Assembly (NCBI GenBank): GCA_026393475.1
Contig: JAPLAA010000095.1
Coordinates: forward strand, 1-40,490
Reading direction: 5' to 3'
DNA from: Actinomycetota bacterium
GTDB lineage: Bacteria > Actinomycetota > Acidimicrobiia > Acidimicrobiales > Ilumatobacteraceae
DNA length: 40,490 nucleotides
Part shown: positions 29,508 to 36,997 of the stretch, piece by piece
Layout of the letters: every line of letters begins with the position of its first letter
Position numbering within the stretch: position 1 is the stretch's first letter
Position numbers and translations under genes: made by a program
Notes under the pieces: generated by a model
What the model was told of the DNA's origin: nothing
The model's database searches: none
What the model saw: only the letters and a program-made list of their open reading frames with translations

Positions 29508-29860
29508 GGTGCCAGCGCCCTCGACCTCGACCCGGGCGGAGAACGGGAGGTCGTCGACGCTCTCGTCGCCGCCGGCGTCGTGGCGGTCGGTCGACGTGCG
29601 GATGCGACGGAGGCGACGATCGGCGGCAGGTCGTCGGGCTCGAGCCGGAGGCGCACTCGATCGATCGGTGCGTACTGGGTGATGGTCTCGGCCGCCGCCG
29701 TCGCGTACTCGTCGATGCGCATGTCGGTGTTGGTGAGGCTGGCGAGCTCGAGCATCGTCGAGGTCGTCAGGAATCCGACGAGGAACGCGTTGTGATCACC
29801 GGCGCGGATCTGCTCCACCGCCTCGCGGTGCATCTGGGAGAGCGCGTTGATGACACTCAT
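29504..29860 (-). CDS. N-terminal part of the split diguanylate cyclase (or small separate ORF)
   Basis: The frame encodes 118 residues starting MSVINALSQMHREAVEQI, helical and followed by LVGFLTTSTMLELASL and VRLRLEPDDLPPIV. After about residue 80 the sequence degrades into Arg/Thr/Ser-rich residues with AGA and AGG codons, while the neighbouring frame becomes coding-like. A single missing base between about 29595 and 29625 would join it to the GGDEF frame, giving one protein of about 440 residues. It starts 10 bp after the HDOD stop, so HDOD and this gene form an operon. A sequencing error, a true pseudogene or programmed frameshifting are all possible. Confidence 0.6.
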   Translation of the reverse strand: MSVINALSQMHREAVEQIRAGDHNAFLVGFLTTSTMLELASLTNTDMRIDEYATAAAETITQYAPIDRVRLRLEPDDLPPIVASVASARRPTATTPAATRASTTSRSPPGSRSRALAP

Positions 29861-29870
29861 CGTCCCGCCG

Positions 29871-30671
29871 TCACCCTTCCCGGACGACCGCGGTCCGTCG
29901 CGTGACCTCGTCGTCGATCGCGGCGATCACGTCGTCGGGCCGACGGTTCGCCTGCACGAGGCGGAGCGCCTCGATCGGCGAGATCGGTCGTTCCGGTCCC
30001 GGCGCACCCATCTCGGCGGCGAACGACCCTGCAGCGGCGACGAGGCGCTCGAGGTTGCCCACCAGTGCGGCGGGTCGGGCACGGTGGTGTCGGATCCCGC
30101 TCACGACCTTGTCGGGCAGGTTCCAGCGGCGCAGCAGGTCGGCGCCCGCATCGACGAGCTCGGCGCTGCGCCCGTCGGCGCTGTCGGCCAGGTCGGTCGC
30201 GTCGGGTGTGGTGCCGTCGGCGTTCGCCGCAGCCATGAGCGTGCCGACGTCGTGCAGGATGCCGGTGGTGAAGGCGTCGTCGGTCGGCTCGCCGACGTAC
30301 TCGGCGAGCACGGCGCACGCGCTCGCGACGACGACGGAGTGTTGCCACAGCCAGTCGGGGTAGTCGGGCTGGTTGACGTCGAACACGAGGTCGGCCACGC
30401 GGCTCGCGGCGAGCGATGCGACCAGCGACCCGCCGAGCATCACCGTCGCGTGACGGATGCCGGCGATGCGCCCCGAGTAGCCGAGGTGGGTCGAGTTCGC
30501 CGTGCGCAGCACCGCCGCCGTGAGCGCCGGATCGAGCTCGACGAGGGCGCACAGTTCGCTGTGTGCACCATCGGGACGGGACAGCAGTTGGAGCACTCGC
30601 TGAGCCGCCTTCGGGTGCACGAGCAGACGGTCGCGGAGGAGCGCCGACGAGTTCGATGCCGAGAAGACCAC
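29871..30671 (-). CDS. HDOD-domain protein
   Basis: The protein has 266 residues. The HDOD pattern is clear: LLVHPKAAQRVLQLLSRPDGAHSELCALVELDPALTAAVLRTANS at the N-terminus shortened to its key blocks (DPALTAAVLRTANS), RHATVMLGGSLVASLA, WQHSVVVASACAVLA, and GILHDVGTLM with a remnant of the HD pair. HDOD proteins are noncatalytic signalling partners often encoded next to GGDEF or chemosensory genes. The start is a GTG at 30671, inside a perfect inverted repeat. It is the first gene of a two-gene unit with the split diguanylate cyclase. Confidence 0.88.
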   Translation of the reverse strand: MVFSASNSSALLRDRLLVHPKAAQRVLQLLSRPDGAHSELCALVELDPALTAAVLRTANSTHLGYSGRIAGIRHATVMLGGSLVASLAASRVADLVFDVNQPDYPDWLWQHSVVVASACAVLAEYVGEPTDDAFTTGILHDVGTLMAAANADGTTPDATDLADSADGRSAELVDAGADLLRRWNLPDKVVSGIRHHRARPAALVGNLERLVAAAGSFAAEMGAPGPERPISPIEALRLVQANRRPDDVIAAIDDEVTRRTAVVREG

Positions 30672-30687
30672 GGGACGGATCGTCCCG
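30671..30687. promoter_or_regulatory. Inverted repeat overlapping the HDOD start codon
   Basis: CGGGACG-GAT-CGTCCCG has perfect 7-bp arms and covers the first base of the start codon. It could be an operator or, in mRNA, a hairpin that hides the start. No ribosome binding site other than its GGGACG is visible. Confidence 0.4.
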
Positions 30688-30758
30688 AGAAGGGAACCGG
30701 AAACACGGAGGTGCTACGAATGGGCCCGCCGCGCGCATGCCGCCGGCACGAGATCGAG

Positions 30759-30806
30759 CAGCCCGTCCGGCAGCACGTCCGGCAGCACGTCCAGCAGCAC
30801 GTCCAG
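30759..30806 (+). repeat. 12-bp tandem repeat, 4 copies, between divergent genes
   Basis: CAGCACGTCCGG/CAGCACGTCCAG units (first CAGCCCGTCCGG) lie between the HDOD gene and the LLM oxidoreductase, 37 bp before the start of the latter. Confidence 0.88.
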
Positions 30807-30843
30807 CAGTAGCGACAACGCGACACGAACACGAGGGGTCCCC

Positions 30844-31818
30844 ATGAGCAGCAAGCCGTTCCGATTCGCCATCCAGAGCGCCGCCACCGCGTCCGGCGCC
30901 GAGTGGCGTGAGCTGGCCAAGCGGGCGGAAGGGACCGGCTACAACACCCTGTACGTGGCCGACCACTACGTCGACGCGGCGTCCAACGGCGGCCAGGTGC
31001 TCGCGGCGTTCCCGGCGATGGCGACGGCCGCCGCGGTGACCGACACCCTCCGCGTCGGCGCCCGCGTGCTGTGCATCGACTATCACCACCCGGCGGTGCT
31101 CGCGAAGCAGGCCGCGACGCTCGATCTGCTGTCGGACGGTCGGTTCGACCTCGGTCTAGGTGCCGGCTGGGTGAGCTCGGAGTACGAGGCGATGGGCCTG
31201 GCGATGGACACCGCGCCGGTTCGCATCGCCCGTCTCGCCGACACCGTCGACTTCGTCCGTCGGTTCTTCGCCGGCGAGACGCTCGAGGCCGCCGAGCAGA
31301 CCGGCTCGAGCATCACCGCCGCAGGGTTCAAGGGCCAGCCGCTGCCGGTGCAGGCAGGTGGCCCGCCGATCATGATCGGTGGCGGTGCGCGCAAGGTGCT
31401 CACGCTGGCGGGCCGGGTGGCCGACATCGTCAGCTTCAACTTCGACAACCGCGCCGGTGTGGTCGGTCCCGCGAGCGTGCAGTCGGCTGCAGCGTCGGTC
31501 ATGGAGCAGCGGATCTCGTGGGTGCGCGAGGGGGCGGGCGACCGGTTCGACTCGATCGAGCTGGAGGTCGGTGCCTACTTCACCGTCGTCACCCCCGACA
31601 CCGCGTCGGGTGCGGCCACCGCGGAGAAGATGGGCGGCATGTTCGGCATGTCCGCCGACGACATGGCGGCCCACCCCAACGCGCTCATCGGCACGGCCGA
31701 CGAGATCTGTGATCGCCTGGTCGAGCGCCGTGAGCGCTACGGCATCAGCTTCGTCACGGTCAGCGACCGCAACCTCGAGGCCTTCGCCCCGATCGTCGCC
31801 CGCCTCGCCAACACCTGA
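30844..31818 (+). CDS. LLM-class F420-dependent oxidoreductase (TIGR03621-like)
   Basis: The protein has 324 residues in the luciferase-like TIM-barrel family. FRFAIQSAATASGAEWREL, GYNTLYVADHYVD, AATLDLLSDGRFDLGLGAGW and PIMIGGGARKVLTLAGRVADIV are the usual blocks of the F420-dependent LLM subgroup. Actinobacterial members commonly use F420 rather than flavin; this is from family knowledge. The substrate is unknown. ATG 30844 has GAGGGG 5 nt upstream. It stands alone and ends 6 bp before a strong hairpin terminator. Confidence 0.9.
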   Translation: MSSKPFRFAIQSAATASGAEWRELAKRAEGTGYNTLYVADHYVDAASNGGQVLAAFPAMATAAAVTDTLRVGARVLCIDYHHPAVLAKQAATLDLLSDGRFDLGLGAGWVSSEYEAMGLAMDTAPVRIARLADTVDFVRRFFAGETLEAAEQTGSSITAAGFKGQPLPVQAGGPPIMIGGGARKVLTLAGRVADIVSFNFDNRAGVVGPASVQSAAASVMEQRISWVREGAGDRFDSIELEVGAYFTVVTPDTASGAATAEKMGGMFGMSADDMAAHPNALIGTADEICDRLVERRERYGISFVTVSDRNLEAFAPIVARLANT

Positions 31819-31823
31819 CCGTT

Positions 31824-31864
31824 CCGTGAGCGAAACGCCGCGAGACGCGGCGCTTCGCTCACGG
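31824..31864. terminator. 19-bp-arm hairpin between convergent genes
   Basis: CCGTGAGCGAAACGCCGCG, AGA loop, then the complementary arm with a single mismatch. It lies between the LLM gene stop (31818) and the convergent pilB stop (31877), and so can serve both. There is no T tract. Confidence 0.82.
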
Positions 31865-31876
31865 ACATCAGGTCGG

Positions 31877-33637
31877 TCAGGAGAGATAGACGTTCCTGAT
31901 CACTTCGTCGATGGTGGTGACGTCGTTGGTGACCGCGGCCATCGCTTCCTGGCCCATGGTGCGCATGCCCTGCTGCATCGCGAGGTCGCGCACGTCGTGC
32001 GGGCTCGCGCCCGACACCAGCAGCTGACCGATCTCCTCGGTCACCTCCAGCACTTCGTACACGCCGAGGCGGTCGCGGTAGCCGGTGTCGCTGCAGAAGT
32101 TGCAGCCGGTGCCGCGCATGAACCGGTCCTTGTCGGCACCGCCGAGGTAGTGGTACCACTTCAGTTCCTGCGCGGTGGGCTCGTACGGCGCAGCGCAGGC
32201 GTCGCACACACGGCGGACGAGCCGCTGGCCCACGACGCCGACGAGTGACGACGACACCAGGAACGGCTCGATGCCCATGTCGAGCAACCGGTAGAGCGCC
32301 GAGCTCGCGTCGGTCGCGTGGAGCGACGACATCACCAGGTGACCCGTCAGCGCCGACTGCACCGCGATGCGAGCGGTCTCCTGGTCGCGGATCTCGCCGA
32401 CGAGGATCACGTCGGGGTCCTGACGCAGGATCGACTTGAGGCCGGTGGCGAACGTGACGTCGGCCTGCAGGTTGATCTGCATCTGGTTGACGGCGGGGAA
32501 CACGTACTCCACCGGATCCTCGATGGTCATCACGTTCAGTTCGCTGCGGCTGATCTCGGCGAGCGTGGCGTACAGCGTCGTGGTCTTGCCCGATCCGGTC
32601 GGGCCGCTGCAGATGATCATGCCGTACGGCTTGTGCACGATCGACAGGTAGCGCTCGTGGCTGTCGGGCGGCATGCCGAGATCGGACAGCTGTTTCATCG
32701 AGCGTCGCTTGTCGAGCAGTCGGAGCACGGCTGTCTCGCCCCAGATGGTCGAGGCGGTGGCGACGCGGACGTCGAGGCCCACGCCGTCGAGGTTCATCTG
32801 GAACTGGCCGTCCTGCGGACGGCGGCGTTCGACGATGTCCATCTCCGCCATGATCTTGATGCGGCTCACGAGCTCGGGCCCGGCGCTGGCCGGCAGGCTG
32901 AGCACCTCGCGCAGCGCACCGTCGATGCGGTAGCGGATGCGCAGGCGTCCGTCGGTCGGCTCGACGTGGATGTCCGATGCCCGGTCGCGCAGCGCCTGGG
33001 CGACGATCTTGTTGACCAGCTGGATGATCGGTGCATCGCCGCCGGCGATCTCGACGATCTCGGTGACCGGCGTGGCGTCGGCCCAGAACTGCTGCACCTG
33101 GTCGTCCACCGACGACAGCACGCGGTAGTGGGTGTTGAGCGCGAACTGCACGTCCTGCGGGGGAGCGAGGTGGATGTTGACTGCGCTCACGGGCAGGCGC
33201 TCGAGCGCTTCGCGGACCGCCGGGTCGGCACCGTTCGCGATCGCGACGTCGAGTACGTCGTCGACGAGCCGCATCGGCATGATCTCGAATTCGCGCGCCG
33301 TCGACTCCGGCACGATCGCGAGCGCCTCGTCGGTCGGCCGTTCGCGGCGGAGGTCGATCGTGGGGAGGCCGAGCTGGCGGGCGAGGGCCTGGGTGAGCAC
33401 ACGCTGGTCGAGCAGGCCCTGCTCCACCAGGATCGCGCCGAGCTGACGGCCGGATTCCTGCTGCAGGTTCAGTGACGCGCTGAGCTGCTCGGGTGTCACC
33501 AGGTTCTCCGACACCAGCACGTCGCCGAGGCGGGCGCGCTGGCCGGCCTCGATCATCGTGGTCACCTGGGCAGCGTGGGTGATCGTGCTGCCGGGGACGG
33601 ACGGGTCGGGTTCGTGCTGCTTGCGGAGCCGCTTCAC
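31877..33637 (-). CDS. pilB: Type IV pilus assembly ATPase PilB/GspE
   Basis: The protein has 586 residues. The N-terminal MshEN domain (about 30-170) contains LGDVLVSENLVTPEQL and LGAILVEQGLLDQRVL; such domains can bind c-di-GMP. The ATPase has ASDIHVEP, Walker A GPTGSGKTTT (Lys351), Asp box and Walker B DPDVILVGEIRD, and His box LTGHLVMSSLHATD. Two CxxC pairs (CDAC and CNFC) form the zinc site of extension ATPases, which separates it from PilT. It powers pilus polymerisation at the inner membrane. The start is GTG 33637. It is transcribed away from pilC and the pilin genes, with 203 bp between. Confidence 0.95.
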   Translation of the reverse strand: MKRLRKQHEPDPSVPGSTITHAAQVTTMIEAGQRARLGDVLVSENLVTPEQLSASLNLQQESGRQLGAILVEQGLLDQRVLTQALARQLGLPTIDLRRERPTDEALAIVPESTAREFEIMPMRLVDDVLDVAIANGADPAVREALERLPVSAVNIHLAPPQDVQFALNTHYRVLSSVDDQVQQFWADATPVTEIVEIAGGDAPIIQLVNKIVAQALRDRASDIHVEPTDGRLRIRYRIDGALREVLSLPASAGPELVSRIKIMAEMDIVERRRPQDGQFQMNLDGVGLDVRVATASTIWGETAVLRLLDKRRSMKQLSDLGMPPDSHERYLSIVHKPYGMIICSGPTGSGKTTTLYATLAEISRSELNVMTIEDPVEYVFPAVNQMQINLQADVTFATGLKSILRQDPDVILVGEIRDQETARIAVQSALTGHLVMSSLHATDASSALYRLLDMGIEPFLVSSSLVGVVGQRLVRRVCDACAAPYEPTAQELKWYHYLGGADKDRFMRGTGCNFCSDTGYRDRLGVYEVLEVTEEIGQLLVSGASPHDVRDLAMQQGMRTMGQEAMAAVTNDVTTIDEVIRNVYLS

Positions 33638-33761
33638 TCACTCGACCGTCCCCCGCGGGGCCGTTCGCGCCAGTGGGTGCCGACCCGGAGGGGCCGGCGT
33701 GCCCCGAACCGTGTCCGACGGGCGGGTGAGCGGAGGGACGATCGGGTCAGATCCCTGCCGT

Positions 33762-33778
33762 TCCGGGGGACCCCCGGA
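33762..33778. promoter_or_regulatory. Perfect 17-bp palindrome between pilB and pilC
   Basis: TCCGGGGG-A-CCCCCGGA lies in the 203-bp divergent region. It could be an operator for a dimeric regulator controlling both directions, or a hairpin in the pilC leader. Confidence 0.4.
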
Positions 33779-33840
33779 CCATCACGTGGGACCGGCGTCC
33801 ATCGGAACGGGCGCGCGGCGGACGAGGAGATCGGGCCAAC

Positions 33841-35235
33841 GTGGCTGCACGGAGCGGAGGCGAGCGAAGACGTCCGGACGACACGTCCGACGTCGAGCGC
33901 GCGTCGTCCGGCGCGCCCTCGCTGCCATCGACCGGTTCGTCCCCCGACTCCGGCCCGGCCCCACTCGCATCGCTGGCATCGCCGCTGACCTCGCTCGACG
34001 ACCTGCCCGGTCATCCGGAGCAGACCGTCCCCGAGCGCCGTTGGTTCACCCGTCGTCGCGAGCAGGCCCCCGTCGCGAAGGACAACCGCACGGCCTCACG
34101 TCGACGCGAGGACACCGCTGCCGCCGCCCGTGCCGCCGCGGCCGACGCCCCCGACCCGAAGGATGCACCGTGGTGGCGCCGCCAGTACGGCAAGACCGTC
34201 GCCCCCGACGTCGTCATGGCCTTCTCGCGCCAGATGGCCTCGTTCGTCGAAGCCGGCATCTCGGTGCTGGAAGCGCTCGAGATCGTCGGTGAGGAGTCGG
34301 GCGACGCCGAGATGAAGAAGGTCGTGCAGCAGATGCACGCCACGCTGCAACGTGGCGGCAGCTTCTCCGAGGCCGTCGCCAAGCACCCCTCCGTGTTCCC
34401 GCCGTACTACCGGGCGATGGTCCGCTCGGCGGAGTTCACCGGCAAGCTCGACGAGGTCCTCGAGCAGCTCGCGGTGTACCTCGACCGCGACCTCACCGCC
34501 AAGCGTCAGGTGCGCAGCGCCCTCACCTATCCCACGGTGGTGCTGGTGGTGACGAGCATCGCGATGGTGGTGATGTCGGTGTTCGTGCTGCCGAAGTTCG
34601 CCGGCATGTACCGCAGCCTCGGCGCCGACCTGCCGCTGCCCACCCGGATGCTGCTGTCGTCCACCGACTTCTTCACCGGCAACCTCCCGTTCCTCGCTGC
34701 GGGCGCGATCGCCTCGTTCCTCGTCGCGTACGCCGTGATCGGCGGCGGCCACGGCAAGGCCCGGCGCGACCGGCTGATGATGCGCCTGCCGGTCGTCGGG
34801 CACCTGTTCCACATCATCTCGCTCGAGCGCTTCTGCCGCGTGCTCTCCGCGCTCGCGAAGGCCGGCGTGCCGTTGCCCGAAGCGATCGAGATGTCGGCGG
34901 CCAGCACCAACAACACCGTCTTCGTCGAGCGCATGACGACCGTGCGCGAGACCCTGATCCGCGGTGGCGGCCTGTCGGCGCCCGTCGCGGACACCGAGTT
35001 GTTCCCCACCGCGGCCCGGCAGATGATCCGGGTGGGGGAGAAGACCGGCACGCTCTCGGTGCAGCTCGGCAAGGCCGCCGGCTACTACGAGCGTGAGGTG
35101 GCCTTCCACATGAAGAAGGCCACCGAGCTGTTCCAGCCGGCAGTGATCATGTTCGTGGGCGGTCTGGTCGGCTTCGTCGCCGTGGCCCAGGTGTCGGCGA
35201 TGTACAGCATCTTCGGTCAGGTGCAGACGCCATGA
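33841..35235 (+). CDS. pilC: Type IV pilus/type II secretion inner-membrane platform protein PilC/GspF
   Basis: The protein has 464 residues. The first ~115 are low-complexity and charged, longer than in typical PilC. Two GspF domains follow: VVMAFSRQMASFVEAGISVLEAL at about 120 and LERFCRVLSALAKAGVPLPEAIEM at about 327. Three predicted membrane helices lie near 238-258, 280-300 and the C-terminus (AVIMFVGGLVGFVAVAQVSAMYSIF). The GEKTGTLSVQLGKAAGYYE block is family-specific. It couples PilB to pilin assembly. GTG 33841 is the first in-frame start; a later one cannot be excluded, because the N-terminal extension is not conserved. Confidence 0.94.
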   Translation: MAARSGGERRRPDDTSDVERASSGAPSLPSTGSSPDSGPAPLASLASPLTSLDDLPGHPEQTVPERRWFTRRREQAPVAKDNRTASRRREDTAAAARAAAADAPDPKDAPWWRRQYGKTVAPDVVMAFSRQMASFVEAGISVLEALEIVGEESGDAEMKKVVQQMHATLQRGGSFSEAVAKHPSVFPPYYRAMVRSAEFTGKLDEVLEQLAVYLDRDLTAKRQVRSALTYPTVVLVVTSIAMVVMSVFVLPKFAGMYRSLGADLPLPTRMLLSSTDFFTGNLPFLAAGAIASFLVAYAVIGGGHGKARRDRLMMRLPVVGHLFHIISLERFCRVLSALAKAGVPLPEAIEMSAASTNNTVFVERMTTVRETLIRGGGLSAPVADTELFPTAARQMIRVGEKTGTLSVQLGKAAGYYEREVAFHMKKATELFQPAVIMFVGGLVGFVAVAQVSAMYSIFGQVQTP

Positions 35236-35431
35236 CCGCCGCGATCGCGGTGTGGGTGCCACACGACCGGACAGAGATCTGGTGACCCTCCGTGCACGAA
35301 CGGACGAACACCGGACATTTCACCTGAGGCATCCCTCCGAGTGTCACCGGTGATCACCCGTCACCCATGACCCTGACCAGAAACCCCACCTGCCGGACGG
35401 CGGCGACAACACACGAAAGCAGATCACTCAC

Positions 35432-35848
35432 ATGGACCAGAACCAGGACAACACGGCTGCTCCCTCGCAGCGCCCCCGCCAGGACAAGGGCTTCACCCTC
35501 GTCGAGATCCTCATCGCGATCGTGCTCGTCGGCATCTTGTCGGCAGTCGTCGTGGTGGGTGTCGGCAACCTCACCAGCAAGGGCACCTCGGCTGCCTGCG
35601 CGGCGTCGCTCGACGCCGCCAAGGGGGCCACGGTCGTGTTCTACGGCTCGAACAACAGCACCTGGCCCGCCACGATGCTCGCGATGACCCAGACGACTCC
35701 GCCGGCGCTGTCGCTGCCGACGGGTGTCACCCTGAACACCTCCATCGTGAGCGGCAACGCGATCGGCACCGTCGCGACGGGCTCGGGTTGGACGCTCACC
35801 ATGACGCCGAGCGTCGCTGGTGGCCAGCCGACCTTCGTCTGCGCCTGA
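35432..35848 (+). CDS. pilA: Type IV major pilin-like prepilin
   Basis: The protein has 138 residues. The class III leader ends KG, followed by FTLVEILIAIVLVGILSAVVVVGV: prepilin peptidase cleaves after Gly20, and Glu at +5 is present. The mature protein is about 118 residues, with a short Ser/Thr-rich globular part and two cysteines (AACAASLDAAKG and the C-terminal FVCA) that could form the D-loop disulfide. ATG 35432 follows a weak purine stretch (GAAAGCAG). It lies 196 bp after pilC, enough for its own promoter, as expected for a highly expressed pilin, and is followed by minor pilin genes. Confidence 0.92.
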   Translation: MDQNQDNTAAPSQRPRQDKGFTLVEILIAIVLVGILSAVVVVGVGNLTSKGTSAACAASLDAAKGATVVFYGSNNSTWPATMLAMTQTTPPALSLPTGVTLNTSIVSGNAIGTVATGSGWTLTMTPSVAGGQPTFVCA

Positions 35849-35942
35849 TCAGGCTGCGCCTGCGCTGATCCCGTCGGAGCAGCCAGGACCCGACGTGACC
35901 TGCCCGGAGACCCCGGCAGTTGCGCCGGCGCACCGCACCGTC

Positions 35943-36449
35943 ATGGACATGAATTCGGTCTCGACCGGTATGCCGCCCGCATCCCACGACCGCCGACGTC
36001 ACCGCTGCCCGGGTTCGCCCGGGCCGGCCGTTGCGTCGGCGGTCGCGCGTGCCGGCACGCGTCGCGACCATCTCGACCATCGCGACCATCGCGACGTGGG
36101 CGAGTCGCTGCTCGAGATCGTCATCACCGTGATGATCGTGGCCGTGACCGTGACCGCGCTGGTGGCCGGCCTCGGCAGCGCTGCGTCCGCTGGGAACGCC
36201 CACCGGGTGGGGGTGCAGGCCGACACCGTGATGCGCAACTACGCCGAGGCGGCCAAGTCGGCTGTCCGCGCGTGTCGCGACGGTGCCGAATGGAAGCCCG
36301 ACTACTCGCCGCCGGACCGGTTCGAGGTGTCGATGTCGCCCGAGGACACGTCGTGCCCGAGCGTGAAGGAGTCGCGGCGCATCGAGCTGAGCGTCGTGTC
36401 GCCCAACGGCACCCGCGACGTGATGACGATCGTCGTGAGGACACCGTGA
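35943..36449 (+). CDS. Minor prepilin-like protein
   Basis: The protein has 168 residues. A long charged leader of ~50 residues, including RDHLDHRDHRDV encoded by a 9-bp repeat (36063-36098), ends in Gly. ESLLEIVITVMIVAVTVTALVAGL follows, with Glu at +5 of the mature protein: a class III prepilin signal with an atypically long leader. The globular part has two cysteines (RACRDGAE, DTSCPSV) and is probably a PilV/PilX-like minor subunit. ATG 35943 is chosen; ATG 35949 is also in frame. Its stop overlaps the GTG of the next gene (GTGA). Confidence 0.85.
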   Translation: MDMNSVSTGMPPASHDRRRHRCPGSPGPAVASAVARAGTRRDHLDHRDHRDVGESLLEIVITVMIVAVTVTALVAGLGSAASAGNAHRVGVQADTVMRNYAEAAKSAVRACRDGAEWKPDYSPPDRFEVSMSPEDTSCPSVKESRRIELSVVSPNGTRDVMTIVVRTP

Positions 36450-36997
36450 GGGCTTCTCGACGCGAACGCGCGATCGATCCCGTCCGTACCGATCCCGTCC
36501 GTACCGATCCCGTGCGCGCCGATCCGGAGCGCGACCGCGGGGCCTCGTTGATGATGGCCATCGGGTTCATGGTGCTCATCGGTGCGATCGCCGCCGGCCT
36601 GTCGAGCCTGGTGACGACGAGCAACTACAACCGGCTCACCCTCGAGATCGTCCGCGATCGCCAGTACGCCGCCGACGGCGCGATCGAGGAGGCGATCACC
36701 ACGGTCCGCTTCCTCGACCGGACGCGAGACGGGTCGTGCGAGGCGTCGGCCGGCAGCAACAGTTCCGGTCTCAACGACCTGAAGATCCGCGTCGACTGGG
36801 AGAACGTCTGCGGCGTGGTCCGCACCGACACCGGCGAGCTCGTCGCCCAGCGCAACGTGGTGTTCTCGGCGTGCGAGGACACGGGCAGCGCGTGCCGTGA
36901 GGACGAGGTGATCGTGCGCGCCCAGGTGAACTTCGAACAGACCGCGAGAGGCGAGGTCACGCGGACCTGGGTGCAGTCGTGGAGCGTGCTGCAGTGA
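36446..36997 (+). CDS. PilX-like pilus assembly protein
   Basis: The protein has 183 residues. The N-terminus holds DPVRT units encoded by a 15-bp repeat, then DRGASLMMAIGFMVLIGAIAAGLSSLV, a hydrophobic helix after Gly that resembles PilX-type minor pilins, which often lack the +5 Glu as here. The rest is soluble, with four cysteines (CEASAG, NVCGVV, SACEDTGSACRED). GTG 36446 overlaps the previous stop, and its own stop overlaps the GTG of the giant prepilin gene. The chain of GTGA overlaps from 36446 to 36994 indicates a tightly coupled minor-pilin operon. Confidence 0.85.
   Translation: MRASRRERAIDPVRTDPVRTDPVRADPERDRGASLMMAIGFMVLIGAIAAGLSSLVTTSNYNRLTLEIVRDRQYAADGAIEEAITTVRFLDRTRDGSCEASAGSNSSGLNDLKIRVDWENVCGVVRTDTGELVAQRNVVFSACEDTGSACREDEVIVRAQVNFEQTARGEVTRTWVQSWSVLQ
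36475..36519 (+). repeat. 15-bp tandem repeat, 3 copies plus partial, in a pilus gene
   Basis: CGATCCCGTCCGTAC repeats (third copy CGATCCCGTGCGCGC, then CGATCCGGAGCGCG). It keeps the frame and encodes DPVRT-DPVRT-DPVRA-DPERD before the membrane helix. Confidence 0.9.

Noticed and set aside
35236..35431. c-di-GMP riboswitch before pilA
   Set aside because: I looked for the conserved GEMM core in the 196-bp gap and did not see it; there is only a short TCACCGGTGA palindrome, which is too weak to call.
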